A stretch of DNA of 64,000 nt, taken from the NCBI GenBank assembly GCA_023014485.1, contig JAJOZX010007488.1, positions 98,501 to 162,500 on the forward strand, in the 5' to 3' direction. The notes beneath the pieces were generated by a model. The model was not told the DNA's origin and did no database searches. It was given only the letters and a program-made list of their open reading frames with translations. The DNA comes from Bathynomus jamesi (Eukaryota; Arthropoda; Malacostraca; Isopoda; Cirolanidae). Shown here piece after piece: positions 23,248 through 35,291 of the stretch. The translations under genes were made by a program, and so were the position numbers. Each line of letters begins with the position of its first letter. Position 1 is the first letter of the stretch.

Positions 23248-25607
23248 TTACCAAAGATTTAATGTTTTACACTTCTTATCTAAATCTGTTTTAAAGGAGT
23301 TCAACATAACAGGATCGAGTTGAAAAAGACCTTTGCTTATGTTGAAGTTATTTGAAAGTTGGATAATGGCAGACTCAAGAATATTTCTATTAACAATGTT
23401 GCTTGAATGGAATAAAACTGAAGCATTATTCCAATCAATACAGTGGGCTAACTCTGACAGATGGACAAAAAGGGCACTGGACAACTGTCCTGTTCTAACG
23501 GAATATTGATGCTGTTTTATACGTATGTGCAAATCCTTTCCCGTCTGACCTATGTAAAAGGAATCACATTGTTTACAACCAATTTTGTAGATAATGCCTG
23601 AATTATTGGTAGGGCTATTTTTTACTATGATATTTTTCACAATATTGTTATATGAAAATACTACATTAATATCCAAAAGTTTAAGTACATTAGCAATGCC
23701 TAAAAAGCCCGGGAAAAATGGAAGTACTAAAATATTTTTTGACAAAGTACGAGTGTTAATATTGACACGATAGAAAGTTCGTTTTGCCTTGTTGAGACAA
23801 GATTCCATAAACGCAGATGGATAACACAAATCACTTCCAATACCGTTGATTTTTTCCAATTCGGCATCGATGTATTCCGGACTGGCGATCCTAAGGGCGC
23901 GGAGAAACATTGATGAAAATATGGCCTTCTTAGTGGGGGTATCATGTCCCGAGTAAAAGTGTACGTAGGACAAATTGTTTGTCGTTTTCCGATAGATACT
24001 AAACTTAAAACCTGGGCTTTCCCTATGTACACGCACATCCAAAAATGGGATTGAATTGTCTTGCTCAACTTCTAAAGTAAACTTAATGGAGGGGACTTGA
24101 TCATTTAACTGAAGGAGGAAGCTATCCAGGTCACGATTCATGGGCCAGATACACAAAATATCGTCGACGTACCACAACCAAGGGATGCCAACCCCCAGGA
24201 TTCTCGGAATATAGGTAATTTCGAAAAACTCCATATAAATATTGGAGAGGAGGGGCGATAAGGGGTTGCCCATAGCCATCCCAAAAACTTGTTGATAATA
24301 CTCGTTATTGAAAGTGAATTTACAGTCTTTGATACAAAGCTTAATGAGTTCCAAAACAATGTGTGAAGGTAGTGGCAGGTCATACTTATGTAATTCTTGG
24401 GAGAGAAAGTCAAGCATATCGTCAATCGGCACTTTTTTAAACAATGAACAAACATCAAAACTAATCAATTTATCGTTAGTTTCAGTACGTGCATTATTCA
24501 ATTTTTCCGTAAGATCCATGGAATTTTTTACATGTGAATCAGAGATAGTTCCGAGAATGGGGGACAAGACTTTGACAAGCCATTTGGAGAGTTTATAAGT
24601 AATAGAGCCCACCGAGCTAATAATAGGGCGCATAGGGTTACCAGGTTTGTGGGTTTTAATAAGACCGTAAAGGTAGGGCAGAGCAGGTGAAGTGGACATG
24701 AAAAGCGGAATTAAGTTCTTATGATCTTTGAGAAGGCGTTTCAAGCCACTATTAAATGATTTGATGACGTCATCCTGCGGTTCTTCCTAAGTTTGGTGTA
24801 TGTGCCGGGGTCCTGGAGAAGCTCGTTCATCTTTCCGATGTAGTCCACTTTGTCCATAATAACTATGGTGTTAGCCTTGTCTGCTTTAGTAATATGGAGC
24901 TCCCCATCTTTTTTTAATTGTGAGAGGCCATTGCGAAAACGTTTAGGAAAGTTATCTTCGTAATTACCATTCGCCGCACTATAAACGAGGCCTTTAACTA
25001 TGTTAAACAAATACTGAGGGAGATTACACTGTTTTTCAAAACACGCGAGACTGTAACAAATTTGTAAAGCCGAAGGTTTTTTAACAATAAAAAAGGACAT
25101 ACCATATCCAAGGGCACTTTTTGCATCGTCACTAATGTTTTTCGAAGAAAGGTTCAAAACACACTTTGAGCTTGCTTTTTTACTCCACTGACTATCTCGA
25201 ATGAGACTTTTAATTTTTCGATCCAAAATGTTACGAAGTGAAGTAGTTCTCCGACGCAACTCGTTGTAAATTTCATCAAACAAAGGTTGGATCCACGGTT
25301 GGGGAATAACGGTTACAAAATTATGTTTGGCGATGTTTAAATTTTTGAAGGCGGACCACTCATTTTGTCTGGTGACTTCAATATGTTTCTTTAAAATTAA
25401 TCTGCTGAAGTTGTTGAACGGATGGTCGTCAATTTGTCTGAGGCGAATCGGAAGCAGGGATTTGGGAAGAACTTGCTCCTCCAGACACTTAGTAAGAAAC
25501 TTCCGTCGGATACGAATTGCATGCCCCTTCATTAATGTAGAAGAAAACACGGACACAAACGGAGACAAGAGAGGGAACAGCAAGCCGAAGGAACGCGTGG
25601 TGAGCAT
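23248..25607 (-). pseudogene. Penelope-like polyprotein (RT plus GIY-YIG), one frameshift
   Basis: Two open frames (25607-24741 and 24744-23248) form one protein of about 785 residues, split by a single missing base near 24780 in a run of Cs. Order: an N-terminal domain (VLPKSLLPIRLRQIDDHPFN, ITKADKANTIVIMDKVDYIG), then RT with PYLYGLIKTHKPGNPMRPII, the first catalytic block LISFDVCSLFKKVPIDDMLD, GMAMGNPLSPLLSNIYMEFF and the intact YVDD box (GIPWLWYVDDILCIWP). The GIY-YIG nuclease at the C-terminus reads GIIYKIGCKQCDSFYIGQTG, then RIKQHQYSVRTG. RT and nuclease residues all look intact, so the copy could have been active recently. It belongs to the nuclease-containing Penelope-like group. Confidence 0.93.
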
Positions 25608-25804
25608 TATATGAAAATTATTTCACGAAGGTAACACGTGAAAAATATTTATGATGAATAAAACCACGAAGGAAAGGAAACACAAAATGGTGCTCAAGCG
25701 CTTTCGTCTAATGACATCCTCAGGAACACTGAAGTACATAAAAAGGTTAAGCCTATATATAGGTTACAGAAAGAAAAAAAAAAGAAAAAATAAATAACAT
25801 ACAT

Positions 25805-25835
<31 letters not shown>

Positions 25836-26045
25836 CATACATATCTATATATACAAATACATACACACATACATACATACATATATATACAATAAACAGA
25901 GAAGTAAAAATAATAAAAAATTATAAAAAATTAAAAATTAAAACCTTAAAAGATTACCAGTGAGGCGTACAGATTTTGTAAGGAAAAATATCGATTTTTA
26001 GCACAAGATCAAATCGATTATAAAAATACAAATTTATACTGGAAC

Positions 26046-26620
26046 TTTCAAATAACTTCAACATAAGCAAAGGTCTTTTTCAACTCGATCCTGTTATGTT
26101 GAACTCCTTTAAAACAGATTTAGATAAGAAGTGTAAAACATTAAATCTTTGGTAAACTTGTTTTCTACTTTATTAACTTTTAATTTGCATTTTATTTTTT
26201 ATTATTTTTTTATATATATCGAAACCTGACCATAGGCAGCATTGTGTTAAAACCCGGACAGTATAAATTTGTATTTTTATAATCCATTTGATATTGTGCT
26301 AAAAATCGATTAACTTTTAATTTGCATTTTTTTTTTTTTTTTTTTTATTTTTTTTTTTATATATATATCGAAACCTGACCATAGGCAGCATTGTGTTAAA
26401 ACCCGGCAGAGTTCCAGTATAAATTTGTATTTTTATAATCGATTTGATCTTGTGCTAAAAATCGATATTTTTCCTTACAAAATCTGTACGCCTCACTGGT
26501 AATCTTTTAAGGTTTTAATTTTTAATTTTTTATAATTTTTTATTATTTTTACTTCTCTGTTTATTGTATATATATGTATGTATGTATGTGTGTATGTATT
26601 TGTGTATATAGATATGTATG

Positions 26621-26655
<35 letters not shown>

Positions 26656-26849
26656 ATGTATGTTATTTATTTTTTCTTTTTTTCTTTCTGTAACCTATAT
26701 ATAGGCTTAACCTTTTTATGTACTTCAGTGTTCCTGAGGATGTCATTAGACGAAAGCGCTTGAGCACCATTTTGTGTTTCCTTTCCTTCGTGGTTTTATT
26801 CATCATAAATATTTTTCACGTGTTACCTTCGTGAAATAATTTTCATATA
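26046..26849 (+). mobile_element. Penelope-like 3' end and terminal repeat upstream of the plus copy
   Basis: The segment begins inside the last coding stretch (NNFNISKGLFQLDPVMLNSF) and runs through the stop after TLNLW and the duplicated non-coding unit. It then passes through a full terminal repeat that joins directly to the next start codon at 26850. It makes a partial head-to-tail tandem, the usual state of Penelope-like elements, and it forms the asymmetric centre of the head-to-head pair. Confidence 0.88.
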
Positions 26850-29205
26850 ATGCTCACCACGCGTTCCTTCGGCTTGCTGTTCCCTCTCTTGTCTCCGTTT
26901 GTGTCCGTGTTTTCTTCTACATTAATGAAGGGGCATGCAATTCGTATCCGACGGAAGTTTTCTTACTAAGTGTCTGGAGGAGCAAGTTCTTCCCAAATCC
27001 CTGCTTCCGATTCGCCTCAGACAAATTGACGACCATCCGTTCAACAACTTCAGCAGATTAATTTTAAAGAAACATATTGAAGTCACCAGACAAAATGAGT
27101 GGTCCGCCTTCAAAATTTAAACATCGCCAAACATAATTTTGTAACCGTTATTCCCCAACCGTGGATCCAACCTTTGTTTGATGAAATTTACAACGAGTTG
27201 CGTCGGAGAACTACTTCACTTCGTAACATTTTGGATCGAAAAATTAAAAGTCTCATTCGAGATAGTCAGTGGAGTAAAAAAGGAAGCTCAAAGTGTGTTT
27301 TGAACCTTTCTTCGAAAAACATTAGTGACGATGCAAAAAGTGCCCTTGGATATGGTATGTCCTTTTTTATTGTTAAAAAACCTTCGGCTTTACAAATTTG
27401 TTACAGTCTCGCGTGTTTTGAAAAACAGTGTAATCTCCCTCAGTATTTGTTTAACATAGTTAAAGGCCTCGTTTATAGTGCGGCGAATGGTAATTACGAA
27501 GATAACTTTCCTAAACGTTTTCGCAATGGCCTCTCACAATTAAAAAAGATGGGGAGCTCCATATTACTAAAGCAGACAAGGCTAACACCATAGTTATTAT
27601 GGACAAAGTGGACTACATCGGAAAGATGAACGAGCTTCTCCAGGACCCCGGCACATACACCAAACTTAGGAAGAACCCGCAGGATGACGTCATCAAATCA
27701 TTAATAGTGGCTTGAAACGCCTTCTCAAAGATCATAAGAACTTAATTCCGCTTTTCATGTCCACTTCACCTGCTCTGCCCTACCTTTACGGTCTTATTAA
27801 AACCCACAAACCTGGTAACCCTATGCGCCCTATTATTAGCTCGGTGGGCTCTATTACTTATAAACTCTCCAAATGGCTTGTCAAAGTCTTGTCCCCCATT
27901 CTCGGAACTATCTCTGATTCACATGTAAAAAATTTCATGGATCTTACGGAAAAATTGAATAATGCACGTACTGAAACTAACGATAAATTGATTAGTTTTG
28001 ATGTTTGTTCATTGTTTACAAAAGTGCCGATTGACGATATGCTTGACTTTCTCTCCCAAGAATTACATAAGTATGACCTGCCACTACCTTCACACATTGT
28101 TTTGGAACTCATTAAGCTTTGCATCAAAGACTGTAAATTCACTTTCAATAACGAGTATTATCAACAAGTTTTTGGGATGGCTATGGGCAACCCCTTATCG
28201 CCCCTCCTCTCCAATATTTATATGGAGTTTTTCGAAATTACCTATATTCCGAGAATCCTGGGGGTTGGCATCCCTTGGTTGCGGTACGTCGACGATATTT
28301 TGTGTATCTGGCCCATGAATCGTGACCTGGATAGCTTCCTCCTTCAGTTAAATGATCAAGTCCCCTCCATTAAGTTTACTTTAGAAGTTGAGCAAGACAA
28401 TTCAATCCCATTTTTGGATGTGCGTGTACATAGGGAAAGCCCAGGTTTTAAGTTTAGTATCTATCGGAAAACGACAAACAATTTGTCCTACGTACACTTT
28501 TACTCGGGACATGATCCCCCACTAAGAAGGCCATATTTTCATCAATGTTTCTCCGCGCCCTTAGGATCGCCAGTCCGGAATACATCGATGCCGAATTGGA
28601 AAAAATCAACGGTATTGGAAGTGATTTGTGTTATCCATCTGCGTTTATGGAATCTTGTCTCAACAAGGCAAAACGAACTTTCTATCGTGTCAATATTAAC
28701 ACTCGTACTTTGTCAAAAAATATTTTAGTACTTCCATTTTTCCCGGGCTTTTTAGGCATTGCTAATGTACTTAAACTTTTGGATATTAATGTAGTATTTT
28801 CATATAACAATATTGTGAAAAATATCATAGTAAAAAATAGCCCTACCAATAATTCAGGCATTATCTACAAAATTGGTTGTAAACAATGTGATTCCTTTTA
28901 CATAGGTCAGACGGGAAAGGATTTGCACACACGTATAAAACAGCATCAATATTCCGTTAGAACAGGACAGTTGTCCAGTGCCCTTTTTGTCCATCTGTCA
29001 GAGTTAGCCCACTGTATTGATTGGAATAATGCTTCAGTTTATTCCATTCAAGCAACATTGTTAATAGAAATATTCTTGAGTCTGCCATTATCCAACTTTC
29101 AATAACTTCAACATAAGCAAAGGTCTTTTTCAACTCGATCCTGTTATGTAGAACTCCTTTAAAACAGATTTAGATAAGAAGTGTAAAACATTAAATCTTT
29201 GGTAA
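26850..29205 (+). pseudogene. Penelope-like polyprotein, plus-strand copy with several 1-base indels
   Basis: The same protein as the minus copy, with very few substitutions (for example WLRYVDD for WLWYVDD, SLFTKVP for SLFKKVP). It is interrupted by single-base differences near 26960, 27112, 27546, 27702, 28518, 29037 and 29100. Almost every one changes the length of a short run of identical bases. Where this copy lacks a T near 27702 the minus copy has it, and where the minus copy lacks a C this one has it, so the two together define a complete frame. RT boxes and the GIY-YIG core (GIIYKIGCKQCDSFYIGQTG) are intact. It is either decayed or read with run-length errors. Confidence 0.92.
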
Positions 29206-29649
29206 ACTTGTTTTCTACTTTATTAACTTTTAATTTGCATTTTATTTTTTTATTATTTTTTTATATATATCGAAACCTGACCATAGGCAGCATTGTGTTA
29301 AAACCCGGACAGTATAAATTTGTATTTTTATAATCCATTTGATCTTGTGCTAAAAATCGATTAACTTTTAATTTGCATTTTTTTTTTTTTTTTTTTTTTT
29401 TATCGAAACCTGACCATAGGCAGCATTGTTAAAACCCGGCAGAGTTCCAGTATAAATTTGTATTTTTATAATCCATTTGATCTTGTGCTAAAAAAACGAT
29501 ATTTTTCCTTACAAAATCTGTACGCCTCACTGGTAATCTTTTAAGGTTTTAATTTTTAATTTTTTATTTTTTATTATTTTTACTTCTCTGTTTATGTATA
29601 ATATGTATGTATGTATGTGTGTATGTATTTGTATATATAGATATGTATG

Positions 29650-29688
<39 letters not shown>

Positions 29689-29832
29689 ATGTATGTTATT
29701 TATTTTTCTTTTTTTCTTTCTGTAACCTATATATAGGCTTAACCTTTTTATGTACTTCAGTGTTCCTGAGGATGTCATTAGACGAAAGCGCTTGAGCACC
29801 ATTTTGTGTTTCCTTTCCTTCGTGGTTTTATT

Positions 29833-29838
<6 letters not shown>
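29206..29838 (+). mobile_element. 3' terminal repeat of plus-strand Penelope-like element
   Basis: Contains the duplicated non-coding unit, TATGTATG and GT tracts, and the hammerhead-like core at 29765-29797 (CCTGAGGATGTCATTAGACG). It stops at TTCATCAT, losing the last 50 or so bases present in the other repeats, and runs into (AT)n. Confidence 0.88.
29765..29800 (+). ncRNA. Hammerhead-ribozyme-like core (plus copy)
   Basis: The same CUGAGGA-stem-GAAA arrangement as in the minus copy. Stems I and III were not confirmed. Confidence 0.6.

Positions 29839-29887
<49 letters not shown>
29837..29887. repeat. (AT)n microsatellite
   Basis: A pure TA run abuts the truncated Penelope-like end. Confidence 0.97.
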
Positions 29888-29890
<3 letters not shown>

Positions 29891-31025
29891 TGGATTTTTG
29901 CCTCAAGATCTATCGGGTCAAAATATTTTAAGTTTTGCATTTACAAAATTTAGGATAAATCTTATTTATTTCGCACGTGGCTCCTAAATTATGACATTGT
30001 AAAATTATTAAAAAAAAAAAATGTTTGCCGGTTTCATTTTATTTGTTCTCGAATGTGATACCTTTATCCTACGGACTCGGGTTATCCTCTCCAAATCCTT
30101 AGGGTCTTTAGTGGTCTTCATTCATTATACCTTAAAGGCGAATGCAAAAGTTAAGGGTTGAATAATTGGTAGAGTTTTTGGAGCTATGAGTTTTTTTTAT
30201 AGTTGGGTTTATTATGGATTGAAGTCTAATACAATTACGAGTCGAGGTAGTTTTCTTCTTATGACAAGTTGACGCACACAAGTTCCGAGGCTTCGTAGTC
30301 GTCCTATATCTCTTATACGCTCATCTGGCTCTCAATCTCATAGGTATGAGGGACAAAGGGGATTACTAATTTGGGGGAATTTATAGGATATTACTCGATT
30401 ATAAACATCTTTCTTGGAAAAACCTATAACTCTACCCAACATTATAGAACTATTTAGTTTTCCTTGCTGAAGGAAGAGGATATGACAACCTAATTCACTT
30501 CATTTACCTGAAATAAATAATTTAAATTTCCCCTTCGGATGCGAGTCGTTACATTTCATTGTTTACGAAGAAAGAGAATCTATAAATGGCGTTCAATTAA
30601 AGCTCATTTTGTGATATACGAATTTCAATGACTTTCTATTATTTGTTGTCTAATTCATTTTAAATTGGAAAGGGCTGGCGTTCGACCTTTTACATCATTC
30701 GTATCTCGTGGTATCACGGGCGACTTCTGCCGGTGAAGTGCGGAGAACGCGAGCAAACGAAAGAATGAAATATTTAATTAAACTTATTGGGAACTCCGAC
30801 ATTGCGGCCGCCAAAAAATGCAAATTATGCACTGCAGTTGTATGACATTTAAAGACGGCTCCAAATGTCTTACGTCATCAGCTGATTAACATAAACAAAG
30901 GAGAATGAGTGAAAAAATATCGAAATTCACGTTTATTCAAAGTCACATTGTGTAACTCATTATTAACACTGGCGTTAAATTTTTAATATACAGTATGTTA
31001 ATTACATATTTTAACTAAGGGTTTC
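29888..31025. other. No gene recognised
   Basis: Mixed AT-rich sequence with no open frame of note, directly downstream (minus strand) of the myosin copy. Nothing in it pairs or repeats visibly. Confidence 0.5.
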
Positions 31026-31029
31026 ACAC

Positions 31030-32940
31030 CAGAATCACTTTTTCTTTTTTACTGCAGCAGTGACATAACTAGATGTTTTTTATTGTCTATCTGCTTGGCA
31101 GGGCAACCACCGTTTTAACCGTCTGAAGGTGTTCATATCTGGGTTTGCTCGAGTTTCCTCTGTCTTGGACCTGGATATGTGAAATACTATACACGATATG
31201 CCTGTATTGTACTCTCTTCACCCAACTTCGCACGCATATCTGAATTTTAATGTCCGCGGCCACTCGTTTAATTTGACTTGCGCGTCTCCTGGCGATGTGG
31301 CCTTTTATGTACTACTGAGTAGTGAGGACTACTTTGCGCATTGCGAGGAACCTCTTTCTGTGGAGTAAACCTTTTACATGCTCCTGAATTATGATTCTGC
31401 ACGCCTGTCTGCTTTCAAATTTTCCGTGTAGCCACTTGGCCTGCTCGGAAGGTAATCTTGATGCGGCCGAATTTGAATTACACGAGTGATCCGTCCCTTT
31501 CGGCGTCTTACGCTCTTAATCGAGCAAACCAAAGATTCCAGGTTTACATTCTACAGTATATAGCATTAATGCAAGGTTGCTTGTCGTAAAAGTTGATAAA
31601 CTCTTATTCAATTTGCTCCTTCACATACTCCTGCTCTAATTTGAACATACTGAAGGTTGATTGAAATGCTGCTGCACTTTTTCAAAGGCATAGTTATTAC
31701 AAAACTTACGACAAAATTTCGAAGTCGTAAATATCAAGTATTTCAATGAATTTGAAGGGTTTGGTAGGAACAGAAAAGTATTTGTTTACTTACGTGATGA
31801 TCCAATCGAAGAGTTTGTGTAGATACGTTTGACCAACACGTCTTTTGAGAAGATTACTCCGCTGATTGTCACTGGTTTTATGAAGACTTCCTTCTCGCTC
31901 ACAATCTTCCTGTTGCGGAATCACATTCAGTTGTCGTCGTATGCAAGAACTTGTCGCCTCTACCAATGACGGAAGCTGAGCTACTGCTTTCCATAAGGAA
32001 GACGTTTCTAATGTGTAGAATGGCTGGGAGGATTCGTAAGATCCCACGTATCACCTCCGTTATTCCCAGCAGAGAGAACGCCCTGCATTTCTTTTCGAAG
32101 TCGGCTGGGTCGTCCATGTCGTCAATCAATCTCGGGGCTTCCTCCCTCGTTCAGGTAATGGAAGGAGGAATATTCTAATTTCAGATGAGCCAAATTTTCA
32201 TGGGAGCAGAAGAAAGCACAGAGCTAGTCAAATATTTGGTAGTTCCTTTGTTTAGCCAATTATACAAATCGACTTCTCCAAAGAAGTCCTCATATTTGCA
32301 TTCATAATATGATAGCTCTTCTCGAGGTCCAGATCGATATATTTACCAAAGCGAGAGCTGTTGTTATTTCTTGCCGTCTTCGAGTTTTCAGTCGCTTCCA
32401 TGACATATTTCGAGGCAAAGTTCTTCTTTTCATTCTGCTTTTAATTCGCAGAGCCCCAGCACGAGGCGGAAACCATCTTTTCGGCTCCAGACTCACCAGA
32501 CACGATGTTGCTCTGATCGCAAATTTTTCTCCCCATTTTCGTGAAGGCTCTTTCCAACACGGCGAGGATATGAGAATCACCCCCCCCCCCATTTTCTGCC
32601 CTTTAAATGGTTTAAACGTTTAAATGGTGTTCATAGATAAAGATATCTTCATACGGATTGATAACCACTAGTACGATATCACAGTAGGTGTGGGCTTCGC
32701 TTATAGTTGTAGAGGACTTCTGGTTCATGGAGGTAAGAAAGCAAAGTGAGATTATTCTCTCTGATCAAAATATTGGAATTACGGAGGGGAAGCATTTTAA
32801 CGTCAAAACTCTCGTAAATCTCTTCTGTCATTCCGTTCTCGTAAGCAATGCATAGTTTTTAATACCTCGTTAGAACCTGGGGTCCAAATGTGTGCCTCAC
32901 TTATAGTGATCACCAATGAATATTTTACCAATATCTTCGT
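31030..32940 (-). pseudogene. Class V unconventional myosin heavy-chain pseudogene, intronless
   Basis: Minus-strand frames give a class V myosin in order. They start with an N-terminal AHIWTPGSNEVLK (about 32900) and SYLHEPEVLYNYK (about 32720), then INPYEDIFIYEH. The P-loop follows as IVSGESGAEKMVSA (about 32490; normally GESGAGKT), and switch I as [15 protein letters not shown] (about 32350). HLKLEYSSFHYLNEGGSPEI (about 32150), KKCRAFSLLGIT and LFDWII (about 31805) come next. Switch II is FIEILDIYDFE (about 31735; normally DIYGFE), followed by EYVKEQIE and KGTDHS. After a deletion of roughly 250 residues come KFGRIKITFRAGQVA (about 31455) and calmodulin-binding IQ repeats (IIIQEHVKGLLHRKRF, YIKGHIARRRA, IKIQICVRSWVKR). 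Many frameshifts, stops and a mutated P-loop make it dead. LFDWII continues into FIEILDIY at normal spacing with no intron, which favours a retrocopy. Confidence 0.9.
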
Positions 32941-35283
32941 GATATTCCATTTGAGACATTTACTTAAGTGTATTTGGACTTACTTCAGATAAAGTTTTGG
33001 CGAAGCCCGCCCCATTTATTAATCAAATAGAGGTTCAGCTAATAAAATTTTATATATATCGCTTAAAGTTAAGATCGGTCCTATTTGATGCTATCTTTTG
33101 TATCACTTTCCTCCTACTCGAAAAATAACTCCTACTTTGTTTTAATGTTTTTTGGAGTTCAATTTAGGTCGGGTTACGTTGTTAGGTTAGGTTAACCTAA
33201 CCAAACCTAACCATACCTAACCTAAAACAAAGAACTGAATGCGTAAAAACCTAAGGTGGCATGAAGAAGTAGTAACTTCACTTCGAGTTTTTTAATTAAA
33301 ATCATAATGGGCATGAAATTCGCAAAAATAATCGTTGTACTGTATATGGTGAAAGAGTGCATTCTCTAAACTTTTTAATGGAGCTAAGGATGTATAAATG
33401 CAGACAGAACTAAACGAGGGCTTGACTCTTCAACCTTAGGGCCACAGCCTCATCTCTCCTCTAGTGGCTGGCTACGTTAGGTTCTTTAGCAGAAAGACTC
33501 TTAAAAGACGTATTCGAAAGAAGCTCCTTTGGGCTGGTGGATTGGATATATACCTGGTGAGCCTTGCGTTGCCTGCCAACATTCAACAGGCACATTGACA
33601 AAGTAATCTCATCATGCAAACAAATGATTAGATTAACAAATGAGAGGTCAAAGAAATTAGTTTTCATTTCGCAAAATTTGAGGTTAGAAACAAAAGATGT
33701 AGCTAATATTTAGCCAAGTCCTCACCCAAAATGTGTTCTACAAAACCCCGACTCAGATAAGCCAAAAACACCTGCTTTAGGTGAGACGACTGATGATGAA
33801 AGTGAGAAAAATTCTGATTTCACAGATGAAGAGGGGTCATAAAAATATTTCATATTGGAGCCGTTCCATATGAAATCATTTAAAAATAGGGCATATTTTA
33901 CACGACTCTTTCCGATTTTGATACTTTGGTATGTACAAGATCCACTCACCACCAAAATTTCAGACCTCTGTGACCTTTACTTCTCGAGATAGAAGTCACC
34001 GAAATTTGACCTGACCTTCAAAGTTGGCTGTTTTCAAAATTCCATAACTGAACTCGAGTTCTATTTGTCGTGGAATAATGATTTTAGTGTCATTTTGAAG
34101 CTAATACACAGGGCTATCTTTCTTATTCTATCAAATGTTTTGTTAAATGGAAAAAAAGTAACCTAATTTCGTGACCTTTTGTCTGACCTAGATAAAAATG
34201 TGTCAACTCTGATTTGTTTTGAAATAGCCCTATATATAAAACCTCTAATGTAGGTCAATATTCAATAATGTGAAAGCGTTAAGTGTTTCCTCGGTCGTTT
34301 AAATATACGACAGGTTCTGGTAAATCTTTAGCCCGTCGTAGTATGATGGTAGCACTCGCGACTCCAACTCAGGAGGTCCCGGTAGAGTTACTTTGTTATA
34401 TATATATACATATATATATATATATAACAATGTGTGTGTGTGGTGTGTGTGTGTGTGTGTGTCCGAGAAAGGTTTGAAATTAAACAATAATTCATTTCTC
34501 ATTTTGTGGTTAGGCTCTCGCTGAACCATTGTATAAAATGGCTGAGTCATTGATTGTTCAGTAGATTACTTAGCAATTCTTCAAATATTTGACTAACAAT
34601 TAAACTTAAAGTTTTGATTGTGGATTTGCATGAAAACTGTCGAATCAAATTTAAATTCCAAATGTGAAGAAATTTTTTTCTTCTAATTACAAATTCAACA
34701 GCAGAAGTTTCTTCCATTGCAATTTAAATTCGAGTAGCGACTAAAAGTTCCTCGGGAGTTGATGACTACGCCTGAAATACTTAAAATTATGAATGGGTCT
34801 GTCATCCATTAAATATATGGATTCGTTTAGGTAAGTGAAAAATGTCTGAAACACATTTACATACATTACATTATAGTACACAGTAAATGTATAAAATTGA
34901 CTCACCAATAAATGAATGAATAAATAAATAAAAGTTACTATATATATATATATATATAATCACACACACACACACACACACACACACATTGTTATATATA
35001 TATATATATATGAGGTCGAAATTGTATATGTTTGAAGAGTGTCGATTTCGGTGAGTTAAGATAGTTAGGTTGAGTTAGGGTTAGACAGTGTTTGATCTGT
35101 TAGAAATGTAACTAGAATTTAAAATTTTTCGAAAACCTAAACAAACCAAACTAGCATATGAAGTTGGACTTGGATGATATCTTACAAAATTCTAGATAGA
35201 TAGATAAATTATTAAATAGATGACACTAACCTGCATTTAACAACAGCGTGCTTCAAGCATTTGAAGCCTACATTTATTTCCCA
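32941..35283. other. No gene recognised; telomere-like words
   Basis: At 33179-33232 TTAGG-type and CCTAA-type words meet head to head (GTTAGGTTAGGTTAACCTAACC). (TA)n/(GT)n tracts lie at 34401-34460 and (TA)n/(CA)n at 34938-35012. A weak tRNA-like stretch near 34330-34390 (GATGGTAGCACTCG) was too degenerate to call. No coding region is credible. Confidence 0.5.
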
Positions 35284-35291
35284 AATCTATC

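Larger units (their letters stand above)
22575..26045 (-). mobile_element. Penelope-like element (family 1), minus-strand copy
   Basis: The layout on the minus strand is a 5' terminal repeat (about 25613-26045), a coding region (25607-23248), then the 3' non-coding part and 3' terminal repeat (23247-22575). The two terminal repeats share long identical stretches, for example TATATGAAAATTATTTCACG at 22576 and 25612. A hammerhead-like core lies in each. The 3' non-coding part has a duplicated unit of about 130 bp. A nearly identical plus-strand copy follows head to head. Confidence 0.92.

Noticed and set aside
31793..31798. Splice donor GTAAGT after LFDWII in the myosin copy
   Set aside because: The next 17 codons align at normal spacing to FIEILDIY, so no intron is needed. 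The GTAAGT is chance.
33722..33955. 77-codon frame on the minus strand and an acidic plus-strand stretch (ETTDDESEKNSDFTDEEG)
   Set aside because: It is short, with no start or splice context and no recognisable family.
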